From contig CBFGUG010000031.1 of NCBI GenBank assembly GCA_965651905.1, positions 16,591-80,590 on the forward strand: a stretch of DNA of 64,000 nt, written 5' to 3'. A program made the translations under genes and the position numbers. Each line of letters starts with the position of its first letter. Position 1 is the first letter of the stretch. The notes below the pieces were generated by a model. It made no database searches, was not told the origin of the DNA, and saw only the letters and a list, made by a program, of their open reading frames with translations. Below, one piece after another: positions 36,157 to 44,892 of the stretch. This DNA is from SZUA-265 sp965651905. Lineage in GTDB: Bacteria > Myxococcota_A > Polyangia > Polyangiales > Polyangiaceae.

Positions 36157-37646
36157 TCAATCCGAAACAAGCGGGCCCTGGTCTGCAGTTCGACGAACCG
36201 AGCATCTTCGAGAGAGGAACGCCGGGGCGCTGTGGTGCGTCGACTGAAACGCTGGATGTCCCCGAGCTCGACTTGGAGCAAACGCTCGGGAGCCTGCAAC
36301 GTCAGACGTCCGCGGGTTTGCCCGAGGTCAGTGAGCCCGAAGCCTTTCGCCACTTCGTGCGCTTGAGCCAGTGGAACTTCTGCATCGACACGCAGTTCTA
36401 CCCGCTGGGCTCGTGCACGATGAAATACAATCCCAAGATCAACGAGTGGGCCGCTCGCCTTCCGGGCATGAGCGAGATTCACCCACTCATGCCAGAAAAA
36501 CACGTGCAAGGCGCGCTGCAGTTGATCTTCGAGCTGGAGCGACTGCTCGCCGAGATCGCGGGCATGGATGACGTTAGTCTACAGCCGGCAGCGGGTGCGC
36601 AAGGTGAACTCACGGGGCTGATGATGATGCGCGCGTATCATCAAGCTCAGGGGCGTAGCCCCAAGAAGGTGCTCATCCCAGACAGCGCCCACGGCACCAA
36701 CCCAGCTAGCTGTACTCTGAACGGTTTCGAAACGACGCCATTCGAAACACGCGGCGGCTTGGTTGACCTGGAGATACTCTCCGCGGCGCTCGATCGTTGT
36801 GGTGACGATGTGGCGGGGCTGATGCTCACCAATCCGAACACCGTGGGTCTCTACGAGTCGGAGATGCCGACAATCTGCGAGATGATCCACGCCAAGGGTG
36901 GTCTGGTCTACGGCGACGGCGCCAACATGAACGCCGTCTTGGGCCGCGCGCGCCCGGGTGACATCGGAGTGGACGTCATGCAGTACAACCTGCACAAGAC
37001 GTTCACGACGCCGCATGGTGGTGGTGGGCCAGGTGCTGGACCCGTCGCGTTCAAGCAAGCCCTGGCGCCGTTTCAGCCAAGCCCCGTGATCCGTCAGAAC
37101 GGGTCCGTGTACACGATCGACGAAAACTGTCCGCAGAGTGTCGGACGGGTGCGCTCGTTCTTCGGCAACTTCGGAATGATGGTTCGCGCGTACACGTACA
37201 TCCGCGAACTCGGCCACGACGGGCTGAAACAGGTCACCGACCTAGCAGTGCTCAACGCCAACTACCTCGCAGCACGACTCAAAGACGAGTATTCGTTGGC
37301 GTTCGACAAGCCAATGATGCACGAGGCGGTGTTCACGGACAAAGCCATCGAAGCGGAGACCGGCGTCAAGACCTTGGATATCGCCAAGCGCTTGATCGAT
37401 TACGGGTTTCACCCACCAACCGTGTACTTTCCCCTGGTAGTCCGCGGCGCGTTGATGGTGGAGCCGACGGAAACCGAAACGAAAGAAACCATCGACGCCT
37501 TCGTCGAGGCGATGCTGGCAATCAAGCGCGAGGCCGCAGAAGATCCAGACATGGTTCGCACGGCGCCGCACCTGACACGCGTAAGACGCTTGGATGAAGC
37601 AGGGGCTGCGCGCAAGCCGCGTCTGCGCTGGCATCCTCCTTCGTGA
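36147..37646 (+). CDS. gcvPB: Glycine dehydrogenase (decarboxylating) subunit 2
   Basis: 499 residues, length typical of GcvPB. It shows FYPLGSCTMKYNPKINE, AHGTNPASC, LMLTNPNTVGLYE and the PLP Lys in NLHKTFTTPHGGGGPG. It is the second half of the split P-protein of the glycine cleavage system: it decarboxylates glycine and passes the aminomethyl group to H protein. Subunit 1 (gcvPA), gcvT and gcvH are not in the window. The GTG at 36147 overlaps the preceding lipoprotein gene. Confidence 0.93.
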   Translation: MGLINPKQAGPGLQFDEPSIFERGTPGRCGASTETLDVPELDLEQTLGSLQRQTSAGLPEVSEPEAFRHFVRLSQWNFCIDTQFYPLGSCTMKYNPKINEWAARLPGMSEIHPLMPEKHVQGALQLIFELERLLAEIAGMDDVSLQPAAGAQGELTGLMMMRAYHQAQGRSPKKVLIPDSAHGTNPASCTLNGFETTPFETRGGLVDLEILSAALDRCGDDVAGLMLTNPNTVGLYESEMPTICEMIHAKGGLVYGDGANMNAVLGRARPGDIGVDVMQYNLHKTFTTPHGGGGPGAGPVAFKQALAPFQPSPVIRQNGSVYTIDENCPQSVGRVRSFFGNFGMMVRAYTYIRELGHDGLKQVTDLAVLNANYLAARLKDEYSLAFDKPMMHEAVFTDKAIEAETGVKTLDIAKRLIDYGFHPPTVYFPLVVRGALMVEPTETETKETIDAFVEAMLAIKREAAEDPDMVRTAPHLTRVRRLDEAGAARKPRLRWHPPS

Positions 37647-37793
37647 GTCGAAACGACGTCGGTGCTGCGCGACGTGTTCGTTCGCAGCAAGCGTTTCCAA
37701 ACGTGATCCCCATCGCGTAGCCATGCTGGGCTATCCCGACAAAGCGCGTTTCTGCTCTTTTCAGCAACCTGGCTTTGGTTATTGTGCGCCCCC

Positions 37794-39380
37794 ATGCCCA
37801 CGCCTACCTGGTCCAGATTCTCCGCGAACTATCGCGAATACCCGGCGCTGAAGCTGGCGCTCGACACCAGCTCGATGGCGTTCGCCGACGACCTAGCAGC
37901 GTCGATGGCGTCCAAGATCAAAGTCGCTTTCGAAACGATGGCACGCATCGAGGCGGGCGAGATCGAAAACCCCACCGAGAGCCAACAGGTTGGCCACTAC
38001 TGGCTACGCAACCCATCCATCGCCCCCCCAGAGTATCGCGACGCCATCTCCAAGACGGTCTCCGACATCAAGGCTTTCACGAAACAGGTTCACGAAGGCG
38101 AGCTCCGTGGTAACGGCGGCAGCTTCCGTTACCTACTGATGATTGGCATCGGGGGTTCAGCGCTCGGGCCCCAGTTCGTAGCCGACGCACTCACCACGCC
38201 CGGCAGCACGCCCCTCGACGTGCACTTCTTCGACAACACGGATCCCGACGGCATGGATCGAGTGCTGTCCCAGCTGGACGGGGCGCTCGGTAAGACCCTG
38301 TGCGTCGTGATCTCCAAGTCTGGCGGCACCAAAGAGACCGCCAACGGCATGCTCGAGGCGCAAAACGCATACGAGAGAGCCGGGCTCGAGTTCGCCAAAC
38401 ACGCCGTCGCGATCACGGTGGAGGGCAGCAAGTTACACCAGCTGTCGAAAGACCAGGGCTGGCTCACCAGTTTTCCGATCTGGAAGTGGGTTGGTGGCCG
38501 TACCAGCGTGACCAGCGCGGTCGGACTCTTGCCAGCAGCGCTGTTGGGGCTGAACATCGAAGAGTTGCTGGCGGGCGCCAGCGCCTGTGACGAGCAAACG
38601 CGAAGCGTAGAGGTGGCCGAAAACCCCGCCGCGCAGCTCGCGCTGATGTGGCACTACGCGGGCTCAGGCAAGGGCGAAAAGGACATGGTCGTGTTGCCCT
38701 ACAAGGACCGCCTCGTGCTGTTCCCCCGCTACCTACAGCAGCTAGTGATGGAATCACTAGGCAAGAAGCTCGATCTTCGAGGGCAAACGGTCAATCAGGG
38801 GCTCGTCGTATACGGCAACAAAGGGTCGACCGATCAACACGCCTACGTCCAGCAACTGTGCGATGGAACGAACAACTTTTTCGTCACCTTCATCGAAGTG
38901 CTTCGCGATCGCGCAGGTAGCTCGCTGAAGATCGCTCGAGGCGAAGGCAAGGCCCCGGTAACTGCAGGAGACTACCTGGAAGGATTCTTACTCGGCAGCC
39001 GTCAAGCACTAGCCAGTGGCAATCGGGAGTCCATCACCCTGACCATCGACGAGATCACGCCGTTCACCATCGGCGTGCTAATCGCGCTGTACGAACGCGC
39101 CGTCGGCCTATACGCCGCGATGATCGGCATCAACGCATACGACCAACCGGGGGTGGAAGCGGGCAAGCTCGCGGCGGAAGGCTCCCTGGATTTGCAGGAA
39201 GCCATCGTCAAGCACCTGACAGCCGCGTCTGCGACGAGCGACGCCGAACAGATCGCCACAGCACTTGGAACCCCAGAGAAGGCCTGGTTGGTATTCAAGA
39301 TTTGCAACCACCTGTCGGCGAACGGCGTGCTCAGCCGACAAGGTGACGGCGTTCGGGCTCGCTTCGAGCCAGCGCGCTGA
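37794..39380 (+). CDS. pgi: Glucose-6-phosphate isomerase
   Basis: 528 residues. The family signatures are present: MIGIGGSALGPQFV, VVISKSGGTKET, and GINAYDQPGVEAGK; KGSTDQHAYVQQ supplies the His. It interconverts glucose-6-phosphate and fructose-6-phosphate in glycolysis and gluconeogenesis. The ATG at 37794 (MPTPTWS) is preferred over a TTG four codons earlier. The gap to gcvPB is 147 bp, so it probably has its own promoter. Confidence 0.95.
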   Translation: MPTPTWSRFSANYREYPALKLALDTSSMAFADDLAASMASKIKVAFETMARIEAGEIENPTESQQVGHYWLRNPSIAPPEYRDAISKTVSDIKAFTKQVHEGELRGNGGSFRYLLMIGIGGSALGPQFVADALTTPGSTPLDVHFFDNTDPDGMDRVLSQLDGALGKTLCVVISKSGGTKETANGMLEAQNAYERAGLEFAKHAVAITVEGSKLHQLSKDQGWLTSFPIWKWVGGRTSVTSAVGLLPAALLGLNIEELLAGASACDEQTRSVEVAENPAAQLALMWHYAGSGKGEKDMVVLPYKDRLVLFPRYLQQLVMESLGKKLDLRGQTVNQGLVVYGNKGSTDQHAYVQQLCDGTNNFFVTFIEVLRDRAGSSLKIARGEGKAPVTAGDYLEGFLLGSRQALASGNRESITLTIDEITPFTIGVLIALYERAVGLYAAMIGINAYDQPGVEAGKLAAEGSLDLQEAIVKHLTAASATSDAEQIATALGTPEKAWLVFKICNHLSANGVLSRQGDGVRARFEPAR

Positions 39381-39452
39381 GCACGACGCCACCCGAGTAG
39401 CACCGCGGGGCATCCCGCACCTACTGCCTCGCAGTGTGCGCAGCGCCACAAA

Positions 39453-40475
39453 TCACGAAAGCATTTGGTCGATTTCTCGTACCACGTACCTAGTGACGTC
39501 GATGTGATCCGTCACCAGCTTCTCGCGAGCCCTCTGCATCTCCGCCGCGTCGGGTGAACGGTCCAGCCATTGAAGCACGCGGCTGAGTGCGCTGCGACTA
39601 TCCGTGTGCGTCGAAACCAGCCCGTAACGCTGCTCCATGTCGTCCAAGTAGCCGCGCGACGTCGAGTTGACGTAAATGCTCGGCACTCCGAGACACGCCG
39701 CTTCCGCGGCAGTCGACGCGCCCTCGGTCACGACGAAACGCGCCGAAGCGAGCACATCGTGAAACTCGTGGGGTGCGACCTTCAGCTGATGTGAGCGCCA
39801 GCGTTCGCTCATCTGACCGCGCTCGGGAACCACGAACACCTGGAGCTTGCGGGTTGCCACTTCCATGAACTCGTCGAATGCGTTGCCGAAGCCCGACTCC
39901 CCCACGTCGTGCAACGTGTCCCACGCCGAAACCCGCACCACGATGTACTGGCCAGGTGCCGTACCCAACCGCTCGGGCAGGGCAGGATTGGGTGTAAACC
40001 AGTTGGGGTGAAGGAACGCGAGTTCGTGATATCCAGCATAACGACGCTGTTTGCGCCCCAAGTCTTTCTGAAAACACTCGGGTGTGTAGATGCGCGTCGC
40101 AAAGGGGTGCGCGATCTTGTGGTTGAAGTGCTGAAACTCACTATCCGTGAACACCACACTGGGCACCCTGAGTACCCGCGCAGACTGCGTGTAGCTTCCC
40201 ATCAAACTGAGCACGATGTCCGGGCGAAAGCGCACGACTTCCGTCGAGATACGTAGCTGGCGTTCCAGCATTTCACGCATGGGGAAGTGGTTGCTCTGGC
40301 CGATGCTACTGATGATCTTGCTGGGGATGTGCGAGTAGTGTTCGAGCAGCTGGCGCATCACGTCGCGATCGCGCCCCAGTAGCAGCACTTCGTCACCTCG
40401 CTCTCGCCAACGTTTGATTGCGTTGCGAAAGAAATGAATGTGAGCCGGGTGGTGAGCTTCGATCAGCAATCGCAT
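39453..40475 (-). CDS. DUF354-family glycosyltransferase-like protein
   Basis: 340 residues. It begins with MRLLIEAHHPAHIHFFRNAI, the family opening, and has PDIVLSLMGSY, VFTDSEFQHFN, VPERGQM and VTEGASTAAEAACLGVPSI in the order of the DUF354 family (GT-B fold like MurG/UDP-GlcNAc epimerase). It likely modifies a surface glycan or nucleotide sugar. The start is the ATG at 40475, nine codons inside the open frame. It is divergent from the aminotransferase at 40618 and convergent with pgi. Confidence 0.85.
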   Translation of the reverse strand: MRLLIEAHHPAHIHFFRNAIKRWRERGDEVLLLGRDRDVMRQLLEHYSHIPSKIISSIGQSNHFPMREMLERQLRISTEVVRFRPDIVLSLMGSYTQSARVLRVPSVVFTDSEFQHFNHKIAHPFATRIYTPECFQKDLGRKQRRYAGYHELAFLHPNWFTPNPALPERLGTAPGQYIVVRVSAWDTLHDVGESGFGNAFDEFMEVATRKLQVFVVPERGQMSERWRSHQLKVAPHEFHDVLASARFVVTEGASTAAEAACLGVPSIYVNSTSRGYLDDMEQRYGLVSTHTDSRSALSRVLQWLDRSPDAAEMQRAREKLVTDHIDVTRYVVREIDQMLS

Positions 40476-40617
40476 CGGGGCACCATGGGTTCGCGCAGTC
40501 AAGTCAATGGCGCGAGCAATTGCAACGTCATATCACCAGGTACGTCGTGGTGCGCAGCTCGATCGCGTGCGGGGTTCCATTCAACCACCGGCATGCGTTG
40601 GTGCTAAAGTCGTGGCC

Positions 40618-41892
40618 ATGTCCGAGTCCTCCTCGCCGCAGTCTTTCTCGGCCCAGTCCTCCGTAGAGACGCAGTCCTCCGCAGAGACGCAGTCCGCCGC
40701 GGAGCCATCTCCGCAGTGCGGGGACCGCTCGCTGTTCCCGCAGCTCGAAGCCAAGGCCTATCTCAATCACGCGGCGATCTCCCCCGTTTGCACGCCTGTA
40801 CGACAGGCCGTACTCGCTGCGCTGGATGAGTACGCGCGGCACGGCGTGGCCGCGTTTCCCAGATGGGAAGAACGACGCGGTACGCTTCGCACGGACATCG
40901 CACGGCTGATCGGCGCAGAACCTGACGAGATCGCCCTCGGCTGGAACACCTCTCGTGGTCTGACGGACGTCGCCTTGGCGATTCCCTGGCGACCGAAGCA
41001 GCGCGTATTGCTGCTCACGGGTGAATTTCCCGCCAACATCACCCCCTGGCAACGCGCCGCAGAGCTGTTCGATCTGGAACTGGTCTTTCTGGACGCCAAC
41101 GCGTTCGCGACGGACGCAGGCCTCGACCAGTTGCAGCTCGAACTAGAACGTGGCTTGAGACTCGTAGCAGTCAGTGCCGTGCAGTTTCAGACTGGCTTGC
41201 GGATGCCTCTGCAACAGATCGGAGAGCGCTCTCACGCCGCTGGAGCGGAAGTGTGCGTGGACGCCATTCAAGCTTGCGGCGCGGTACCGCTCGACGTCCG
41301 ACGAGAACACATCGACTATCTCGCCACGGGCGGACACAAGTGGCTGCTCGGGACTGAGGGAGCCGGGTTCATCTACGTCCGTCGCGAGTGTGCGGAACGC
41401 TTGACCCCGGCCACTGCGGGTTGGCTCAGCCATGAGGATCCACTGTCGTTCCTGTTTCGAGGCGCAGGCTTTCTCAGCTACGATCGTCCCCTGCGTCGCG
41501 AGGCCAGTGCATTCGAGACGGGTACGAGCAGTTTGCTCGGTCTTGCCTCGCTCGGCGCATCGGTGCCCATGTTGCTCGGGCTTGGGGTCACGACCATCTA
41601 CGAACACTTGGGCGACTACTTGGATCGCCTGGAGAGCGAGCTCATCGCGCGGGGGTTCACCAGCTACCGCAATCCCCTGCCTGATCGACGCTCGTGCATC
41701 CTGAGCGTCGAGGCGCCCGACGGCATCGATACGATGCAGTTCTCCGCAGCTCTCCGAACCCGAGGAGTGATCGTCGGGACTCCCGACGGCAAGTGCCGCT
41801 TTGCGCCTCACTTCGCCAACAGCCTGGACGAGATCGCCGTCGTCGTCGAGGCGACGGACGACGCCCTAGGACAACTGCGTGCTACTCTCTGA
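40618..41892 (+). CDS. Class V (cysteine-desulfurase-like fold) aminotransferase
   Basis: 424 residues. After a disordered Ser/Glu/Gln start with three near-identical 6-residue repeats (SSVETQ, SSAETQ, SAAEPS; 18-bp DNA units from 40654) comes a class V PLP enzyme: YLNHAAISP, NTSRGLTDVA, VDAIQACGAVPLD and the PLP Lys in TGGHKWLLG. The Cys loop of desulfurases is not evident, so it may be an aminotransferase, epimerase or lyase. Start ATG 40618 (MSESSS); the frame is open further upstream. Confidence 0.85.
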   Translation: MSESSSPQSFSAQSSVETQSSAETQSAAEPSPQCGDRSLFPQLEAKAYLNHAAISPVCTPVRQAVLAALDEYARHGVAAFPRWEERRGTLRTDIARLIGAEPDEIALGWNTSRGLTDVALAIPWRPKQRVLLLTGEFPANITPWQRAAELFDLELVFLDANAFATDAGLDQLQLELERGLRLVAVSAVQFQTGLRMPLQQIGERSHAAGAEVCVDAIQACGAVPLDVRREHIDYLATGGHKWLLGTEGAGFIYVRRECAERLTPATAGWLSHEDPLSFLFRGAGFLSYDRPLRREASAFETGTSSLLGLASLGASVPMLLGLGVTTIYEHLGDYLDRLESELIARGFTSYRNPLPDRRSCILSVEAPDGIDTMQFSAALRTRGVIVGTPDGKCRFAPHFANSLDEIAVVVEATDDALGQLRATL

Positions 41893-41924
41893 CTCGAGCC
41901 AGCCCGGGTTGAACGTCGTTCCGT

Positions 41925-43652
41925 TCACTTCTCACGGCGAAAAAGCCAGCGCACCACGCGGCGGTCGAACTGTTCGAAGGTCGCGTCAGCCATCACCGTG
42001 TAGACCTCAGGGATGGTCAGCACACCTGCGCGCAGCTTCTGCAACTCTGGCGGGCGCCACGACGAGTAGCGGGTCTGCAACATCTCCTCTTGTCCGGGGA
42101 TGACGAAGTACGCCTTGAACAAGAAGCCAACGCCAATGAACGTGCCTGGCGGTCGAGAGTTGGCGATGCCGTTGCCCATGTTCGTGCTGTGGGTGATGAA
42201 CAGCGTTGGAACCTCGGGATGTTCGGGAAGTTTGCCATCGGGCCCGATCGGTTCACCGAGAACCAGTTTCAGCGCGTCAGGAGCGAACGCTTTTGAGAAC
42301 CGATCCGCCAAGTGTTCGAAAATGACTTTCTCGCGGATCAAAGAAGGCTCGGGGCCGAAGTACTGCGACGGCAGCATCTCCTGCGTGAAGTTCTCGTCCT
42401 TACGCACGATGCTGTCGGCCCGCGCCACCGACTCGGGACGAATGCGATGGAAGCGAACCTGTACTTCGGGTCCGTGCTGCGCGAGGTACTCGAGTAGCTT
42501 CTGAAAGAACGGTTCGAGGTCATCGTTCTTGGCGGCGTGATTGTCTACGTATCCGCGTAAGACGTTGCCCATCAGCACCTTGCGAGCCGACTGTACCTCC
42601 TGCTGAACCAGCTCTATCTTCGGGTGTGCTGCGCTGAAGGCATCTAGTGCAGACAGCGTTCCAACCTGTTTGGCCTTGTTCAAAGCATCGAGCAGAGCGC
42701 GACGCAACTCGCCCCGCACCTCTTCTTTGATTTCCGAGTCGGGATGCTCGAGCGAATAGCGCTCCAACTCTTCGATGTTGCCACGCGCCTTGATCTGCTC
42801 GAGCTCGGCACGTGGCAACAGCAGCCGACGCACTTCGTCGCGCTTTCCACTCAGTTCGATGTACGCTCGGTACGCCTCAGGCGTACCCTCGTGACGCGCT
42901 TGCGCGAACAGTGCACGTTCACTCAACACATTACGTGTGTAACCGACGACCAGCGCCACGACCGCCCCCAAAAGTAGCGCGAAAAGTGGAGTGAGCTTCC
43001 GCCACCCCGGGACTGGCGCCGAGTATGGCGCCAGGGGGGCAAGCGGGTTCGAATAGCGTGGCTGCACCAGCGGATTGAGCCGAGCGAGTTCCTGATCGTC
43101 CGCTCGAATCGAGGCCTCGATGAGCTCGCGTTTCGCAGTCACCACGCGCTCACGTGCCTCCTCCGCGGCGGCAGCATCGCGCGCCTTGAATGTGAACCCA
43201 GAGCCATCGCTGAACGTGAGCGCCAAGCGCGCACCCTTGACCTCGACGGAAGAAAGGGCCGAAAGTGACGCAAGCTTGAACTCTGGCTCGGTCGCGTCAA
43301 TCACCCCGACGGGGAATAGATACTGACCAGGACGAAACGGCCAACGTCGAACCTCGTTCAGTCGAGCCACCAGCTGCAGCGTGGCAAAGGAGGCTACCGC
43401 GAACGATACTCCATATGCGACCCACAACGAATGGGGAGCAATCGCCACCACGCTCTGCAGACTTCCATAACCCCAGCGCACCAAGCTGACGAACGAGACG
43501 AGCGAGACGACCAGTAGTAGCGCCCAAACCCAAGGGAGCTGATACGCTGCGGGACTCCCCAAAATCGGTTTTGGCACTGTCTGCCGATGACAGGCGTCGA
43601 TGAAGCGTTGTTGGACGGAGCGCGTGAGCTGAAAGAAGTTAACCTTTTCCAT
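41925..43652 (-). CDS. Large membrane protein of unknown function
   Basis: 575 residues. The start at 43652 (MEKVNFFQ) is used instead of an upstream 43694. Two helices near residues 40-95 (WVWALLLVVSLVSFVSLV; VSFAVASFATLQLVA) and one at about 225-245 (LFALLLGAVVALVVGY) anchor it. After that a helical, charged region (RDEVRRLLLPRAELEQIKARG; SGKRDEVR) leads to a globular C-terminal part with VPTLFITHSTNMGNG and GTFIGVGFLF. I recognise no family. Confidence 0.75.
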   Translation of the reverse strand: MEKVNFFQLTRSVQQRFIDACHRQTVPKPILGSPAAYQLPWVWALLLVVSLVSFVSLVRWGYGSLQSVVAIAPHSLWVAYGVSFAVASFATLQLVARLNEVRRWPFRPGQYLFPVGVIDATEPEFKLASLSALSSVEVKGARLALTFSDGSGFTFKARDAAAAEEARERVVTAKRELIEASIRADDQELARLNPLVQPRYSNPLAPLAPYSAPVPGWRKLTPLFALLLGAVVALVVGYTRNVLSERALFAQARHEGTPEAYRAYIELSGKRDEVRRLLLPRAELEQIKARGNIEELERYSLEHPDSEIKEEVRGELRRALLDALNKAKQVGTLSALDAFSAAHPKIELVQQEVQSARKVLMGNVLRGYVDNHAAKNDDLEPFFQKLLEYLAQHGPEVQVRFHRIRPESVARADSIVRKDENFTQEMLPSQYFGPEPSLIREKVIFEHLADRFSKAFAPDALKLVLGEPIGPDGKLPEHPEVPTLFITHSTNMGNGIANSRPPGTFIGVGFLFKAYFVIPGQEEMLQTRYSSWRPPELQKLRAGVLTIPEVYTVMADATFEQFDRRVVRWLFRREK

Positions 43653-44078
43653 GTTATCCGCTGAGCTCGGCCACGCCCACAGCAGCTCTACCAACGAAAT
43701 CTGGCCATCCGTTGCCGAGATACTCGCCGAGCACCGCCGCCACCTGTTCTAGTCGCTGAGCCTTGGTCTAATCGTTATCGCGCGTCGTCGCTTCATGCCT
43801 AGCATGGCAAAAAACCCGCTCGTCAAGCTCGGTGGCTGGGGGCGTTTTCGCGAGAACCGTAGCGGAGCAGCCTGCTGGCTTCGAGCAACGGAAGCGCAGT
43901 GGAAACGCCCCCACGCGCCGAGATCGGCGGGCGTCCTCACAGAATGAAATGAGACCAATGCACCCGTTCTAGTCGGGAGACGCGCACTAAGAAACCCACA
44001 GCGTGCGTTTCGCGGCTGAAAACACCAGCTTTGACCCGACGGTGAACGGATGGCTAGGTGAGGTTCCTAGCCCATCGC
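43653..44078 (-). other. Non-coding spacer with a long inverted repeat
   Basis: No believable gene. The arms 43838-43849 and 43901-43912 (GGGGGCGTTTTC and GGAAACGCCCCC) pair over 12 bp with one wobble around a 51-bp loop that can fold further (AGCAG-C-CTGCT near 43866). On the minus strand a T6 run follows about 25 bp after the inner arm. It could be a terminator for the gene at 44079-44645 or a structured leader RNA of the membrane protein gene. Confidence 0.5.
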
Positions 44079-44645
44079 TCAGTGGCTCGGCGGTTCGCTG
44101 AGCAGGGACACGCGAGCGGGTGGGACGCTCTCCCGCTCGCGCCACACGCTGAGCAAGCTGGATCGCTCGCTGGTAGGCGTCACTTCCGGCGTCTGACTCA
44201 ACTGCTCCAGCAAATCGCGAACCTCATCCGAGTCGGGCTCACATCGCAGAGCGCTTCGTACCCAGTCGCGCGCCGAGTCGCGTTGACCCAACGCCAGGTG
44301 GGCCTGACCCAAGTAAGCCCTAGCCTGCGTTTCCAAAGCGCCAAAACGACTGGGTAACGAGAGCATTCGAAGATCCGACAGCCACGGACGTTGGCGTAAC
44401 ACGCGGAGGAATCGCTCGAACCTCGACGCAGCGGCAGTTGCTCGACCGAGCGCCAACCAGGCGCGACCGAGAATCAAATCGCGATACATCACGAGCGCGG
44501 TCAGACTGGGCATCACCAGACAGCTCACCACGGCCACCAAGTTCACCAAACTGGGCTCGAACGCCAGAACCCACCCCAATACGCCAACAAGTAGCGCAAG
44601 GTGAACGCTCCAGAAGGTCAATTGGCTGCGGTGACTTCGCGACAT
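44079..44645 (-). CDS. Membrane protein with TPR-like segment
   Basis: 188 residues. Two helices fill residues 10-60 (LALLVGVLGWVLAFEP; LVAVVSCLVMPSLTALVMY). A TPR-like repeat (ETQARAYLGQAHLALGQRDSARDWVRSALRCEP) follows, and the tail is Ser/Glu/Arg-rich. No known family. The ATG at 44645 is the only clear start. Confidence 0.65.
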   Translation of the reverse strand: MSRSHRSQLTFWSVHLALLVGVLGWVLAFEPSLVNLVAVVSCLVMPSLTALVMYRDLILGRAWLALGRATAAASRFERFLRVLRQRPWLSDLRMLSLPSRFGALETQARAYLGQAHLALGQRDSARDWVRSALRCEPDSDEVRDLLEQLSQTPEVTPTSERSSLLSVWRERESVPPARVSLLSEPPSH

Positions 44646-44892
44646 GAGAGACTACCCAAGCCCGGGCTTGTATCATGTACGTTCCAACTCGCGGCTTGGT
44701 TCCGCGCGTTCTGGGCGAGCTTCACCATCGACGTATTAATTCATGGTTTCGACAGCTTACCCCGCGCATTTTTCGAGCCTCGGCACACACGTGAGGCGTT
44801 CCGTCGCAATCCGATGCAAGCGCTGGACGCCCTGCGATGTCGTCCCTCACACAGCTCGCTCAGAAGGCACCTTGCCTCCACCCCCGTCGCTC

